A DNA stretch of 59,073 nucleotides from Burkholderiales bacterium (GCA_016213265.1 JACRBA010000113.1:1-59073), one strand, 5' to 3'; counted from the first letter of the stretch, positions 11,814-20,902 are shown. The notes: generated by a model not told the origin, from the sequence alone. A program made the numbers and translations.

Positions 11814-12695
11814 ATGAAACCGATTGTTGGCAGCATCGTCGCGCTGGTGACGCCGATGCACGAGGACGGCAGCGTGGATTACGCCGCGCTGCGCGCGCTG
11901 ATCGACTGGCACATCGCCGAAGGCACCGACTGCATCGGTGTGGTCGGCACCACGGGCGAGTCGGCCACGGTGTCGGTGGAGGAACACTGCGAGATCATCC
12001 GCGTGGCGGTCGAGCACGCGGCCGGCCGCGTGCCCATCATGGCGGGCGCCGGCGCCAATTCCACGGCCGAGGCGATCGAGCTGACCCGCTTCGCCAAGCA
12101 GGTGGGCGCCGACTGCACGCTGCAGGTGGTGCCCTACTACAACAAGCCCTCGCAGGAGGGCATCTACCGCCACTTCAAGGCCATCGCCGAGGCGGTGGAC
12201 CTGCCGGTGGTGCTGTACAACGTGCCCGGCCGCACGGTGGCGGACATGCTGCACGACACGGTGCTGCGCCTGGCACAGGTGCCCGGCATCGTCGGCATCA
12301 AGGAGGCCACGGGCAACATCGAGCGCGCCGCCTGGCTCATCAAGCACGTGCCTAAAGGCTTCTCCGTGTACTCCGGTGACGATGGCACCGCCGTGGCGCT
12401 GATGCTGCTGGGCGGGCACGGCAACGTGAGCGTCACCGCCAACGTCGCCCCGCGCGCCATGCACGAGCTGTGCGTGGCCGCCATGGCTGGCGACGTGAAG
12501 CGCGCCCGCGAGATCCATCTGTCGCTGCTGGCGCTGCACCGCCAGCTGTTCTGCGAGCCCAGCCCGGCGCCGGCCAAGTGGGCGCTGTCCCAGCTCGGCC
12601 GCTGCCGGCCGGGTGTGCGCCTGCCGCTCGTGGAACTCACACCGGCCGGCCAGTCTCTGGTGGGCAGCGCCCTGCGCGAGTGCGGCCTGCTCTGA
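11814..12695 (+). CDS. dapA: 4-Hydroxy-tetrahydrodipicolinate synthase
   Basis: A 293-residue TIM-barrel aldolase that condenses pyruvate with aspartate semialdehyde, the first committed step toward diaminopimelate and lysine. The Schiff-base lysine is K163 (GIKEATGN), the proton-relay residues lie in GVVGTTGES (T46-T47) and LYNVPGR (Y135), and VPYYNKP is conserved. The start has an AAGGAA site upstream. bamC follows 70 nt later on the same strand, the usual dapA-bamC arrangement in beta- and gammaproteobacteria. Confidence 0.97.
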   Translation: MKPIVGSIVALVTPMHEDGSVDYAALRALIDWHIAEGTDCIGVVGTTGESATVSVEEHCEIIRVAVEHAAGRVPIMAGAGANSTAEAIELTRFAKQVGADCTLQVVPYYNKPSQEGIYRHFKAIAEAVDLPVVLYNVPGRTVADMLHDTVLRLAQVPGIVGIKEATGNIERAAWLIKHVPKGFSVYSGDDGTAVALMLLGGHGNVSVTANVAPRAMHELCVAAMAGDVKRAREIHLSLLALHRQLFCEPSPAPAKWALSQLGRCRPGVRLPLVELTPAGQSLVGSALRECGLL

Positions 12696-12765
12696 CCCCG
12701 CGGGGCCACGCCGGCCCCTTCCCGTCCCCTTCACCAGCCGCCCGCCGAGGCGGCTGACGAGACCG

Positions 12766-13962
12766 ATGCCCATGCCCTCTTCCGCGTTCCCGATCACCGC
12801 CTCGCGCGCCGCCGTCCTGACGCTGGCCCTCGGCGGGCTGACCGCCCTGGGCGGCTGCACCGCGCTCGGCATCGGCGGCACCGCCGACGCGATCGACTAC
12901 CGCAGCGGCGCCAGCCGCACGCCTTCGCTCGAGGTGCCGCCCGACCTGACACCGCTCAGCCGCGACGGGCGCTACCAGCCGCAGTCCGGCACGGTGAGCG
13001 CCACGGCACTGGCCGCCGGTAGCCAGCGGCCCGCGGCGGCCCCGGCGCCGGGCACGCCCACGGTGGCCATCGAGCAGGCCGGCAACGTGCGGCTCGAGCG
13101 CGCCGGCGAGCGCCGCTGGATCGTGTCGGCACAGACGCCGGAGCAGGTATGGCCCAAGGCCCGGCAGTTCTGGCTGGACATGGGCTTCGAGATCGCCCGT
13201 GAGAGCGCCGAGGCGGGCACGCTGGAAACCGAATGGGCGCAGAACCGCGCCAAGCTGCCCAACGACCTGATCCGCCGCACGGTGGGCAGCGTGCTGCCCC
13301 AGCTGTTCGACACCAGCGAGCGCGACCGCTACATGATGCGCGTGGAGCGCAGCAGCGCCGGCACCGAGGTGTATGTGAGCCACCGCGGCCTGCAGGAAGA
13401 GCTGGTGGGCCGGTCCAGCGAAGGCCAGGTCGCGTGGGTGGCGCGCCCCTCCGACCCGCAACTGGAGCGCGAGATGCTCACCCGCCTGATGGTGGCGCTG
13501 GGCGGCGTGGCGGACACCAGCACCGCCGGTGCGCCCGGCGCGGCGCCCGCCGTGGCGGCGGCGTCCTCGCCTGCCGCCAGCAGTGAAGCCCGCGCACGGG
13601 TGGTGTCCGGCCGCCCGGGTGCCGCCCTGCAGGTGGACGACACGCTCGACCGCACCTGGCGGCGCATCGGCCTGGCCCTGGACCGGGGCGGCTTCACCGT
13701 GGAAGACCGCGACCGCAGCCAGGGCCTGTACTTCGTGCGCTTCGTCGACACCAAGGAAGCCGCGAAGGACGAACCCAACTTCTTCACCCACTGGTTCAGC
13801 AGCGACGACCGCGCCGCCAAGGCGCTGAACCGCTACCGCATCCAGGTGCAGGCCGACGGCCAGCGCACGCTGGTGAACGTGCTCAACTACCAGGGCCAGC
13901 CGGACAACTCCGCCAATGCGCAGAAGATCGTCAGCCTGCTGGTGGACGAACTGAAGCTCTGA
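12766..13962 (+). CDS. bamC: Outer-membrane assembly lipoprotein BamC
   Basis: A 398-residue lipoprotein with a type II signal sequence ending in lipobox LGGC (about residues 29-32). Next comes the unstructured segment typical of BamC (YRSGASRTPSLEVPPDLTP), which contacts BamD, then two helix-grip domains separated by an Ala/Pro-rich linker (about 250-280). It is an accessory subunit of the BAM complex that inserts beta-barrel proteins in the outer membrane. ATG codons at 12766 and 12772 are both possible. A strong hairpin terminator follows. Confidence 0.92.
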   Translation: MPMPSSAFPITASRAAVLTLALGGLTALGGCTALGIGGTADAIDYRSGASRTPSLEVPPDLTPLSRDGRYQPQSGTVSATALAAGSQRPAAAPAPGTPTVAIEQAGNVRLERAGERRWIVSAQTPEQVWPKARQFWLDMGFEIARESAEAGTLETEWAQNRAKLPNDLIRRTVGSVLPQLFDTSERDRYMMRVERSSAGTEVYVSHRGLQEELVGRSSEGQVAWVARPSDPQLEREMLTRLMVALGGVADTSTAGAPGAAPAVAAASSPAASSEARARVVSGRPGAALQVDDTLDRTWRRIGLALDRGGFTVEDRDRSQGLYFVRFVDTKEAAKDEPNFFTHWFSSDDRAAKALNRYRIQVQADGQRTLVNVLNYQGQPDNSANAQKIVSLLVDELKL

Positions 13963-13993
13963 GCGCCGCGAGCCCCCTGGAGGGGCCATAAAA

Positions 13994-14021
13994 AAAGCCG
14001 CCCGAGGGCGGCTTTCTTTTT
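13994..14021. terminator. Bidirectional rho-independent terminator after bamC
   Basis: AAAGCCGCCC and GGGCGGCTTT form a long GC stem with a short loop, followed by CTTTTT on the plus strand and by a poly-T (AAAAAA preceding it) on the minus strand. It would stop both bamC transcripts and those of the small lipoprotein gene that converges on it. Confidence 0.9.
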
Positions 14022-14064
14022 GGCGGCCTGCCGTGCCATGACGGCACCGCAGGCCTGCAGCACA

Positions 14065-14271
14065 TTACATGCTGGCGGCGGAGGCGGCGGGCGACGCAGC
14101 GTCGGCGGCCGGGGCAGCGGCTTCCGAAGCAGCGGGCTCGACGGCGGAGGCGGCGGCTTCCACGGCCGGGGCGGCGGCCGGGGCGGGGGCCGGAGCAGCC
14201 TCTTCCTTCTTGCCGCAAGCGGCCAGGGCGGCGACGGCGATCAGGGAAGCCAACAGAAGCGACTTGTTCAT
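14065..14271 (-). CDS. Small Ala/Pro-rich lipoprotein
   Basis: A 68-residue protein: a short signal peptide (MNKSLLLASLIAVAALAAC, lipobox LAAC with Cys19), then GKKEE and an almost pure Ala/Pro/Glu/Ser tail. After processing it would be an anchored, unstructured peptide of about 50 residues. I know similar anonymous lipoproteins from Burkholderiales but no function. An opposite-strand Ala-rich frame over the same bases is a composition artefact. Transcription probably starts at a TATAAT box near 14408-14413, giving a leader of about 130 nt that contains a perfect palindrome. Confidence 0.82.
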   Translation of the reverse strand: MNKSLLLASLIAVAALAACGKKEEAAPAPAPAAAPAVEAAASAVEPAASEAAAPAADAASPAASAASM

Positions 14272-14298
14272 GAATGTCCTCGAAACTTAGGGTCGAAC

Positions 14299-14312
14299 AA
14301 TTACCGGTAATT
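14299..14312. promoter_or_regulatory. 14-bp perfect palindrome in the lipoprotein gene leader
   Basis: AATTACCGGTAATT is a perfect 14-bp palindrome 28 nt upstream of the lipoprotein start codon, in an unusually AT-rich patch for this genome. It could be a dimeric-regulator operator downstream of the promoter, or a short RNA stem. No partner regulator is adjacent. Confidence 0.45.
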
Positions 14313-14407
14313 TTGGAAGCCGCTGGTGCGTGCCTCCTCCTCGACAAGACCAGGACTTCTCGGGCGCTCGAGACACCCAAGTCAACGAATCCTGTGCCTA
14401 GCCTTAC

Positions 14408-14413
14408 ATTATA
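14408..14413 (-). promoter_or_regulatory. Likely -10 box (TATAAT) of the small lipoprotein gene
   Basis: On the minus strand this is a perfect consensus TATAAT. The -35 position (about 14431-14436) shows no TTGACA-like hexamer; instead a 19-bp perfect inverted repeat occupies it. That combination suggests an activated or repressed promoter. Confidence 0.6.
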
Positions 14414-14418
14414 CCGAG

Positions 14419-14437
14419 TCTAGGGAAGATCCCTAGA
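14419..14437. promoter_or_regulatory. 19-bp perfect inverted repeat at the -35 region
   Basis: TCTAGGGA, AGA, TCCCTAGA: two perfect 8-bp arms with a 3-nt centre. It covers the stop codon of the upstream gene (TAG at 14435-14433) and abuts the TATAAT box on the minus strand. It may be an operator. As RNA it would be a stem with a 3-nt loop, but no U-tract follows, so a terminator reading is weaker. Confidence 0.5.
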
Positions 14438-14975
14438 GGCCGAGTGTGACGGCAGCGAAAGCCGCACTGGCGCGTTGCGAAATCGCATCGATCTGTTCGT
14501 GGGCGCGCTGGATGTCGGCGCGCTCGTGGCTGACCCAGCCGCGCATGCGCTCGGTGTCGAGCACCCGGACGACCAGGCGACGGTCCGCCACCAGCAACAC
14601 GGGCATGTCCACCGACGGCAGGTCATCGGGCTGGCGGCAATCGATGATGTGCGCGAAGGTCTGCCGCCAGCGCACCAGGCGAGGCGCCGCGCGTCGCAGC
14701 GCCTCGAACTCGTGCGACAGCCAGTGCAGGCGGACGCCGGGGCGGCGCGCCCAGGCGGTGAGGCCATCGAGCACGGCCGCGTCCTCCAGCGGCCAGGGCG
14801 TCCAGTCGTTGGCCACCCACCACAGCTCGCGCACGCCGGCCGACGCCGCATGACCCAGCGTCGCGCACACGGCGGCCTGGAATTCCCCGCGGGTGGCCAG
14901 CGCACGCGCCGGCACAGCGGCGTGCAGCGGATCGCCGGGCGGCGGTGCGGCGGGGTGAGAGGACGCGTCTGGCAT
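14433..14975 (-). CDS. Conserved hypothetical protein (DUF7931-like)
   Basis: A 180-residue protein with no signal peptide or membrane helix. A variable N-terminus is followed by a conserved core: VRELWWVANDWTPWPLEDAA, RLHWLSHEFEALRR, WRQTFAHIIDCR, MPVLLVADRRLVVRVLDTER and WVSHERADIQRAHEQ. The spacing recalls a reduced phospholipase-D-like fold, but I see no HKD motif, so I would not assign an enzyme. It starts directly at the end of the cupin gene (ATG at 14975, cupin stop at 14977-14979), so it is co-transcribed with it. This pairing is, as I recall, common in Burkholderiales. Confidence 0.75.
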   Translation of the reverse strand: MPDASSHPAAPPPGDPLHAAVPARALATRGEFQAAVCATLGHAASAGVRELWWVANDWTPWPLEDAAVLDGLTAWARRPGVRLHWLSHEFEALRRAAPRLVRWRQTFAHIIDCRQPDDLPSVDMPVLLVADRRLVVRVLDTERMRGWVSHERADIQRAHEQIDAISQRASAAFAAVTLGL

Positions 14976-14976
14976 G

Positions 14977-16137
14977 TCAGGCCCCCGGGGTGGAACGCTG
15001 GGTGGGTTCGCCGGACATCGGATGGAGCCAGCCGGCCTCCACCCAGTCGGCCAGCAGGGCCCGCGCATCGGCGCCCAGCCGCGCCACGTCACGCGCGCCG
15101 AGCCACCGCTGGTCGGCCAGGCGGTGCATCAGGGTCGCGTCGCGGCCACCGGCCCGGTAGGACTCGCCGTTGAGGAACACATGGTGCGCGTCATACATCA
15201 TGCGGCTGCGTGCGTCCAGCCGCACGCCCTGCCCCGCCGGCAACTCGCCGCCGCCGTCGAACCAGACGTTGGCCTTGGGCTCGGTGAGCGACTCACCCAA
15301 GGCGCACGCGAGGCTGCGTGCGTCGTTGAGCGCGTCGATGACCGCGCGCTGCGCGAACTGCTGCAACGCATCGGGGATGCGCCCGGGCGTCTCGGTGGCG
15401 CTGCCGGCCGGGTCGCGGTAATGCGGCTCGTCGGGCGGCGGGTCCAGCGCGTCCACCATGCGCTGCAGCACCTCGCGCGCGAGCTCGGTGGGCATGGGCG
15501 TGCGGAAGCCCACCGAGCAGGTCATGCAATCGGGCCCCTCGGCGATGCCGTCGTGCCCCCAGCGTGGCGGCAGGTAGAGCATGTCGCCGGGCTCGAGCAC
15601 CCACTCCTCGGTGGGCTGGAAGTCGGCGAGGATCTTCACCGGCATGCCGGGCACCAGCGCCGCGGGGTGCTTGACCGGGCCGCAGCGCCAGCGGCGGCGG
15701 CCGCTGACCTGCAGCAGGAAGACGTCGTAGGAGTCGGTGTGCGGGCCCACGCCGCCGCCGTCGCTGGCGTAGCTGATCATCAGGTCGTCCAGCCGCGCCT
15801 CGGGCACGAAGCGGAAGCGGCTGAGCAGCTCGTGCGCGGCGGGCACGTGCAGGTCCAGGCCCTGCACCAGCAGCGTCCAGCCGGGGCGCGTGCGCGGGGG
15901 AATCTGGCGCCGCGTGAAGGGCCCGTGGCGCAGTGACCAGCGGCCCGACTGGCTGCCCACGAGGCGCGATTCCACCTCGTCGCGGCCGGCCAGCTCGAAG
16001 AGCGCGGCCCGGTCGATGGGCGGCTGCACGCCGGGCATCGCCTGGCGGATGAGGTACGGCTTTTTCTGCCAGTGGCGCCGCATGAACTGCCGCGGCGACA
16101 GGCCGCCCAGCAGCCCCAGGGGAAGGTCGATGTCCAT
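14977..16137 (-). CDS. Cupin/JmjC dioxygenase, ribosomal protein uL16 hydroxylase-like
   Basis: A 386-residue JmjC-type 2-oxoglutarate/Fe(II) oxygenase of the ROX (YcfD/RoxA) family. The iron triad is H133 and D135 (GPHTDSYD) and H195 (RWGHDG). A winged-helix-like C-terminus is present, including ADWVEAGWLHP. YcfD hydroxylates an arginine of ribosomal protein uL16, so a role in ribosome modification is inferred. The length fits the family (about 370-390). It is divergent from the FKBP gene, with 38 nt between the two ATGs, and is followed by the DUF7931-like gene. Confidence 0.88.
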   Translation of the reverse strand: MDIDLPLGLLGGLSPRQFMRRHWQKKPYLIRQAMPGVQPPIDRAALFELAGRDEVESRLVGSQSGRWSLRHGPFTRRQIPPRTRPGWTLLVQGLDLHVPAAHELLSRFRFVPEARLDDLMISYASDGGGVGPHTDSYDVFLLQVSGRRRWRCGPVKHPAALVPGMPVKILADFQPTEEWVLEPGDMLYLPPRWGHDGIAEGPDCMTCSVGFRTPMPTELAREVLQRMVDALDPPPDEPHYRDPAGSATETPGRIPDALQQFAQRAVIDALNDARSLACALGESLTEPKANVWFDGGGELPAGQGVRLDARSRMMYDAHHVFLNGESYRAGGRDATLMHRLADQRWLGARDVARLGADARALLADWVEAGWLHPMSGEPTQRSTPGA

Positions 16138-16175
16138 GCGCGGATTGTCGCCGGGGGTTGTGCGATCATCCCCTG

Positions 16176-16697
16176 ATGAACATCACTTCCCCCTGCGTGG
16201 TGACGCTCGTGTGGACGCTCACCGACGCACAGGGCCAGCTCATCGACGAGCTCGACGAGCCGGTCGAGTTCTTCTACGGCGGCGACGACCTGCTGCCCAA
16301 GGTGGAGGAGGCCCTGGCCGACCAGGCCCCCGGCTTCGAGGCCCAGCTGCACCTGGAGCCCGAGCACGCCTTCGGCGACTACGACGCCGACCTCGTGTGC
16401 TACGAGGAGCGCGCGCTTTTCCCCGAGAACGTGGAAGCCGGCATGCAGTTCGAGGGCCTGCCCGAGGGCGCCACCACGACCGACATGCCCGAGGACCTCA
16501 TCTACACCGTGACCGAGGTGTACCCCTCGCACGTGGTGCTCGACGCCAACCACCCGCTGGCCGGCATCGCGCTGCGCATCCAGCTGAAGGTGCTGGGCGT
16601 GCGCGAGGCCACCGACGAGGAAAAGGAAGCCGGCAGCGTGGGCGACGCCCCCTTCGCGGTGCTGAACTCAGCGCCGCCGGACACGCCGCTGCACTAG
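16176..16697 (+). CDS. FKBP-type peptidyl-prolyl isomerase, SlyD-like
   Basis: A 173-residue protein with a split FKBP domain: VVTLVWTLTDAQGQLIDEL, GGDDLLPKVEEAL, and the return LAGIALRIQLKVLGVREAT. An inserted flap (about residues 70-130, ERALFPENVEAGMQFEG) matches the SlyD/SlpA insert-in-flap chaperone domain. There is no His-rich tail, so it is closer to SlpA or short SlyD. It would catalyse proline isomerisation and assist folding in the cytoplasm. I use ATG 16176 rather than 16158 because the family begins with the strand right after it. Confidence 0.9.
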   Translation: MNITSPCVVTLVWTLTDAQGQLIDELDEPVEFFYGGDDLLPKVEEALADQAPGFEAQLHLEPEHAFGDYDADLVCYEERALFPENVEAGMQFEGLPEGATTTDMPEDLIYTVTEVYPSHVVLDANHPLAGIALRIQLKVLGVREATDEEKEAGSVGDAPFAVLNSAPPDTPLH

Positions 16698-16710
16698 GCC
16701 GGCCACTGGA

Positions 16711-17160
16711 TCAGTTCGTTCCGCTGGAACCGAAGCCGCCCTCGCCGCGCTGGGTGGCTTCGAAGCTGTCGACGCGGCGGAAGGCCGCCTGCACCACGGG
16801 CACGATCACCATCTGGGCGATGCGCTCCAGCGGCGCGATGGTGAAGGGCTCGCTGCCGCGGTTCCAGCAGCTCACCATCAGCGGGCCCTGGTAGTCGCTG
16901 TCGATCAGGCCCACCAGGTTGCCCAGCACGATGCCGTGCTTGTGGCCGAGGCCCGAGCGGGGCAGGATCATCGCCGCCAGGCCGGGGTCGCCGATGTGCA
17001 TGGCCAGGCCCGTGGGAATGAGCGTGGACTGGCCCGGCGCCAGCACCAGCGGGGCGTCCAGGCAGGCACGCAGGTCGAGCCCGGCGCTGCCGGGCGTGGC
17101 GTAGGCGGGCAGCTGGTCGGCCACGCGGGCATCCAGCACCTTGATGTCGATGGTGGTCAT
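16711..17160 (-). CDS. dut: Deoxyuridine 5'-triphosphate nucleotidohydrolase (dUTPase)
   Basis: A 149-residue trimeric dUTPase hydrolysing dUTP to dUMP and PPi. All five motifs are visible: [45 protein letters not shown] and [11 protein letters not shown] at the C-terminus. The ATG at 17160 overlaps the coaBC stop as ATGA. The coaBC-dut pairing is widespread in proteobacteria. Confidence 0.97.
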   Translation of the reverse strand: MTTIDIKVLDARVADQLPAYATPGSAGLDLRACLDAPLVLAPGQSTLIPTGLAMHIGDPGLAAMILPRSGLGHKHGIVLGNLVGLIDSDYQGPLMVSCWNRGSEPFTIAPLERIAQMVIVPVVQAAFRRVDSFEATQRGEGGFGSSGTN

Positions 17161-18362
17161 GTCGTCTGACTGAGTTGGCGCGCGATCTCGCGCACCAGTT
17201 CGCGGGCGAGATCGAGCTTGCCCGCGGTGGGCAGCTCGCGGTGGCCGTGGGCGTCCACCAGCAGCAGCGTGTTGTCGTCGCGGCCGAAGGTGGCCGGGCC
17301 GAGGTTGGCCACGATGAGCGGCACGCCCTTGCGCTCGCGCTTGGCGGTGGCGTGCGCCAGCAGGTCGTGGCTCTCCGCCGCGAAGCCCACGCAGTACGGC
17401 GCGTTGGGCCGCTTCGCCACGTCGGCCAGGATGTCGGGGTTCTCGGCCATCTCGATGGCCGGCGGGCGGCCGCTGCCGTCCTTCTTCATCTTGTGTTCGG
17501 CGGCACGCACCGGCCGCCAGTCGGCCACGGCGGCCGTGGCCACGAAGACATGCTGCCCCGGCACCGCGGCCATCACCGCCTCGTGCATCTGCAGGGCGGT
17601 CTCCACGTCGATGCGGCGCACGCCGCGCGGCGTGGGCAGGGCCACCGGGCCGGCCACCAGCGTCACCTCGGCACCGGCCTCGCGCGCGGCGCGGGCCACG
17701 GCAAAGCCCATCTTGCCGCTGGAGCGGTTGGTCAGGCCGCGCACCGGATCCAGCGGCTCGAAGGTGGGGCCGGCCGTCACCAGCAGGCGGCAGCCCGCCA
17801 GCGGGCGCGGCTGCAGCTGGGCCACCAGCTCCTCGACCAGCGCCTCGGGTTCGAGCATGCGGCCGTCGCCCACCTCGCCGCAGGCCTGGTCGCCGGCATC
17901 GGGGCCCAGCAGCACCGCACCGTCGGCGCGCAGCTGGGCCGCGTTGCGCTGGGTGGCGGGGTGGGCCCACATCTCGCGGTTCATGGCCGGCGCCACGAAC
18001 AGGGGCACGCGCTCGGCCGGCCGCGCCAGGCACAGCAGGCTGAGCACCTCGTCGGCCCGGCCCTGGGCCAGCTTGGCCATGAAGTCGGCGCTGGCCGGTG
18101 CGATCAGCAGCGCATCGGCCTCGCGCGAGAGGTTGATGTGCGGCATGTGGTTGGGCTCGCGCGCGTCCCACTGGCTCGTGACCACCGTGCGCCCGGTGAG
18201 CGCCTGCATGGTCACCGGCGTGATGAAACGCTCGGCGGCCTCGGTCATGACCACCTGCACCGTGGCGCCCGCCTGGATGAGCTGGCGCGCCAGCTCGGCC
18301 GACTTGTAGCAGGCGATGCCGCCCGACAGGCCGAGAACGATGTGCTTGCCGGCGAGGTCCAT
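17157..18362 (-). CDS. coaBC: Bifunctional phosphopantothenoylcysteine decarboxylase / ligase
   Basis: A 401-residue fusion. The N-terminal CoaC flavoprotein domain shows [18 protein letters not shown], the catalytic His in [17 protein letters not shown], and the PAMNREMW substrate clamp. The C-terminal CoaB domain (from about 185) has [30 protein letters not shown] and the lysine-rich HKMKKDG loop. The two activities convert 4'-phosphopantothenate plus cysteine to 4'-phosphopantetheine in CoA synthesis. I chose MDLAGKH at 18362 because the longer frame adds 23 atypical residues that overlap the SEC-C gene. Confidence 0.96.
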   Translation of the reverse strand: MDLAGKHIVLGLSGGIACYKSAELARQLIQAGATVQVVMTEAAERFITPVTMQALTGRTVVTSQWDAREPNHMPHINLSREADALLIAPASADFMAKLAQGRADEVLSLLCLARPAERVPLFVAPAMNREMWAHPATQRNAAQLRADGAVLLGPDAGDQACGEVGDGRMLEPEALVEELVAQLQPRPLAGCRLLVTAGPTFEPLDPVRGLTNRSSGKMGFAVARAAREAGAEVTLVAGPVALPTPRGVRRIDVETALQMHEAVMAAVPGQHVFVATAAVADWRPVRAAEHKMKKDGSGRPPAIEMAENPDILADVAKRPNAPYCVGFAAESHDLLAHATAKRERKGVPLIVANLGPATFGRDDNTLLLVDAHGHRELPTAGKLDLARELVREIARQLSQTT

Positions 18363-18373
18363 GCCGCCTGCCC

Positions 18374-19162
18374 TCACTGCATCTGTGCCCCGTGGCACTT
18401 CTTGAACTTCTTGCCGCTGCCGCAGGGGCACGGGTCGTTGCGGCCGGGCAGCGCGTCCACGCGCCGAGGCGGCGGCTTGGGCGCGTGGTCGAGCCAGTAC
18501 AGGCGCAGGTCCTGCGCGGCGTACAGCGCCTCGTGGATGAGCTCGTCGCGGCTGAGCTGCTCACCGTCGTACAGGTCGTCGAACAGCTCCTTGAGCTCTT
18601 CCTCGTCGTCGTAGGTGAGCGCGGCGATGCGGGTGAGGGACTCGTCGTAGAACTGGCCGTCCTCGGTGTCCATGTCCGCCTCGGGCCAGTCCTGCGGGAA
18701 GTCGAGCGTGGCTTCCATGAAGCCGGCGGCCCAGACCTCGCCCGTCTGCTCGAGCAGGTGCAGCTCCTCGGTCTTCACATGCCCCTCGGCGACCAGGCGC
18801 TGCTTGTCTTCCTCGGTCAGCTCCACCATCAGCGGCGCCAGGCGCAGCACGTCGGTGTCGTCGAGGATCTTCTCGGGGTCGAGCTGGTCGGCCAGCACGT
18901 CCCAGCGCGCCTGGATCACGCCCCGGGCCTCGGCCGCCGAGGCGGGGTCGCCGCAGGCCCGCTCGAAGACACCTTCGGCCACGACCGGCAGCCACTCGTC
19001 CAGCGTCAGGCGGCGCGGGCCGGCCAGCAGCGCCGTCATGTAGCCGTCCAGCCATTCCAGCGACACCCGGTCGTCGAAGCCGGCCAGGCGCCGGCACAGG
19101 ACGTCCAGCGCCTCGATCTCCTGCTCGCTGCTCATGCGGGGTTCAGCCACGCGCGTCTCCAT
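18374..19162 (-). CDS. UPF0149/YecA-family protein with SEC-C zinc motif
   Basis: A 262-residue protein: a helical UPF0149-like domain ([18 protein letters not shown] onward), an acidic middle ([27 protein letters not shown]), and a C-terminal SEC-C motif [20 protein letters not shown]. The SEC-C motif binds zinc as in SecA, so SecB or ribosome contact is conceivable. The specific role is unknown. It ends 11 nt before coaBC and probably heads the coaBC-dut operon. A second in-frame ATG lies at 19135 ([11 protein letters not shown]), and either start is plausible. Confidence 0.85.
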   Translation of the reverse strand: METRVAEPRMSSEQEIEALDVLCRRLAGFDDRVSLEWLDGYMTALLAGPRRLTLDEWLPVVAEGVFERACGDPASAAEARGVIQARWDVLADQLDPEKILDDTDVLRLAPLMVELTEEDKQRLVAEGHVKTEELHLLEQTGEVWAAGFMEATLDFPQDWPEADMDTEDGQFYDESLTRIAALTYDDEEELKELFDDLYDGEQLSRDELIHEALYAAQDLRLYWLDHAPKPPPRRVDALPGRNDPCPCGSGKKFKKCHGAQMQ

Positions 19163-19308
19163 CTCGGTCGAATTCGCCAGTGTCGCACGGGGCGGCGGGG
19201 CGCCACACCGCGGCGCGGATGCGGCCCGTTACACATACCCTACACGGTATACAGAACACGTGCTACAAATGTGCTTCTTGCCCATTTAAACCGCTGAAAG
19301 GACTCGCC

Positions 19309-19623
19309 ATGCGCCTCATGTCCTGGTGCGCGGCCCTGGCCGTGATGGCCGCCGCGCCCCTGCCCACCCATGCCCAGACACCGCCGCCCGGGCGGCTGCT
19401 GGCGTCGAACTGCTTCCAGTGCCACGGCACGGATGGGCGCGGGCCCGGCTTCGAGCGCCTGGCCGGCATGCCCGCCGACGAGCTCTACGACGAGATGCTC
19501 GAGATGCGTGCCGGCAAGGAAGGCACGGGCCTGATGGTCAAGCACTCGATGATCTACACCGACGCGCAGCTGCGGCTCATCGCCGACTGGTTCGCCGCCC
19601 AGCCCCGGCTGACCAGCCGTTGA
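19309..19623 (+). CDS. fccA: Flavocytochrome c sulfide dehydrogenase, monohaem cytochrome subunit
   Basis: A 104-residue c-type cytochrome with a Sec signal (about 1-22, ending THA). The haem attachment site is CFQCH (C35, C38, H39), and a downstream Met in GLMVKHSM is the likely axial ligand. Its size fits the short monohaem FccA type rather than the dihaem form. It would take electrons from the flavoprotein encoded 13 nt downstream and pass them to the periplasmic cytochrome pool. An AAAGGA site precedes the ATG. The 146-nt spacer upstream is locally AT-rich and probably holds the promoter. Confidence 0.85.
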   Translation: MRLMSWCAALAVMAAAPLPTHAQTPPPGRLLASNCFQCHGTDGRGPGFERLAGMPADELYDEMLEMRAGKEGTGLMVKHSMIYTDAQLRLIADWFAAQPRLTSR

Positions 19624-19636
19624 GAAGGAGCCTCCC

Positions 19637-20902
19637 ATGAGCGATCGTCGACATTTCCTGCGCGGCGCTGCGGCCGCCGCCTTCACCAGCGCCCTGCCCG
19701 CCTGGGCCGCGCCACGCCCCACCGCACGCCCTCGCGTGGTGGTGGTGGGCGGCGGCATGGCCGGCACCACGGTGGCCAAGTACCTGCGCCTGTGGAGCGG
19801 TGGCACGGTGCAGGTGACGCTGGTGGACCGCCAGTCCACCTACACCTCCTGCATCATGAGCAGCCTGGTGCTCACCGGCCAGCGCAGCCTCGCCAGCCTG
19901 CGCTTCAACTACCGCAGCCTGCGCGACCGCTACGGCGTGCGCGTGGTGACCGACGAGGTGCTGGCCATCGACCCGGTGAGCGCCAGTGTCACGCTCGGCT
20001 CGGGCCAGGTGCTGGCGGGCGACCGGCTGGTGGTGGCCGCCGGCATCGAGTTCGACAGCGTGCCGGGCCTGACCGACCCCAACGCGATGCCGCATGCATG
20101 GAAGGCCGGCCCGCAAACCAAGGCCTTGGCCAGCCAGGTGGACGCCATGCCGGCCGGCGGCACCGTGGTGCTCACCATCCCCCAGGTGCCCTATCGCTGC
20201 CCGCCGGGCCCCTACGAGCGCGCCTGCCTGCTGGCCGACTGGCTGAAGCAGCGCAAGCCGGGCTCGCGCCTGGTGGTGCTCGACGCCAACCCCGACTTCG
20301 TGGTGGAGAAGGACAACTTCAGCCGCGCGTTCTTCGAGCTGTACCCCGACGTGATCGAGTACCGCACGAACGCGGTGGTGGACCATGTGCACACCCCCAG
20401 CCGCACCGTCTTCCTGCGCGACGGCAGCCAGGTGCGGGGCGACGTGGTCAACCTCATCCCCCGCCAGCGGGCGGGCCAGGTGGTCATCGATGCCGGCCTG
20501 GCCACGGCGACGGAAGGCCGCTTCGCGCCGGTGGACGTGCTCAGCTACGCCAGCAGCGTGAGCGGCGCGCAGAAGGTGCACGTGATCGGCGACTCCAGCG
20601 CCACCACGCAGCCCAAGGCCGGCCACATCGCCAACCAGGAGGCCAAGGTCTGCGCCGACGCGATCCTGCGGGCCTTCAAGGGGCTGGCCCCCGACCCGGC
20701 GCCGGTGACCAACTCGGCCTGCTTCTCCACCATCACCATGACGCAGGCCTCGTGGCTGACGGCCGGCTTCCAGTACGACCCCGCCACGCGGCTGATGACG
20801 CCGGTGGCGGCCGCCGGGGGGGCGTCCGAGGGCTGGGACCGCGAGAACTTCGAGGACATGGACACCTGGTTCAAGGCCCTCATGGCGGACACCTTCAGCT
20901 GA
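19637..20902 (+). CDS. fccB: Flavocytochrome c sulfide dehydrogenase, flavoprotein subunit
   Basis: A 421-residue FAD protein with a twin-arginine-type leader (SDRRHFLRGAAAAAF, about 2-16), so export is probably by Tat. The Rossmann motif is VVVVGGGMAGTTVAKYL (34-50). C188 (YRCPPGPYERA) and C362 (NSACFS) are positioned as the redox disulfide of the sulfide dehydrogenase family; C72 and C197 are also present. The C-terminal FCSD domain (FQYDPATRLM onward) is complete. It oxidises sulfide, or another reduced sulfur species, in the periplasm. Sox genes are not in this window, so the full sulfur pathway cannot be judged. Confidence 0.9.
   Translation: MSDRRHFLRGAAAAAFTSALPAWAAPRPTARPRVVVVGGGMAGTTVAKYLRLWSGGTVQVTLVDRQSTYTSCIMSSLVLTGQRSLASLRFNYRSLRDRYGVRVVTDEVLAIDPVSASVTLGSGQVLAGDRLVVAAGIEFDSVPGLTDPNAMPHAWKAGPQTKALASQVDAMPAGGTVVLTIPQVPYRCPPGPYERACLLADWLKQRKPGSRLVVLDANPDFVVEKDNFSRAFFELYPDVIEYRTNAVVDHVHTPSRTVFLRDGSQVRGDVVNLIPRQRAGQVVIDAGLATATEGRFAPVDVLSYASSVSGAQKVHVIGDSSATTQPKAGHIANQEAKVCADAILRAFKGLAPDPAPVTNSACFSTITMTQASWLTAGFQYDPATRLMTPVAAAGGASEGWDRENFEDMDTWFKALMADTFS

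Noticed and set aside
14069-14290. Ala/Gly-rich plus-strand frame over the small lipoprotein gene
   Set aside because: The minus frame has a real lipobox, start and terminator context. The plus frame is its complement and has no signal.
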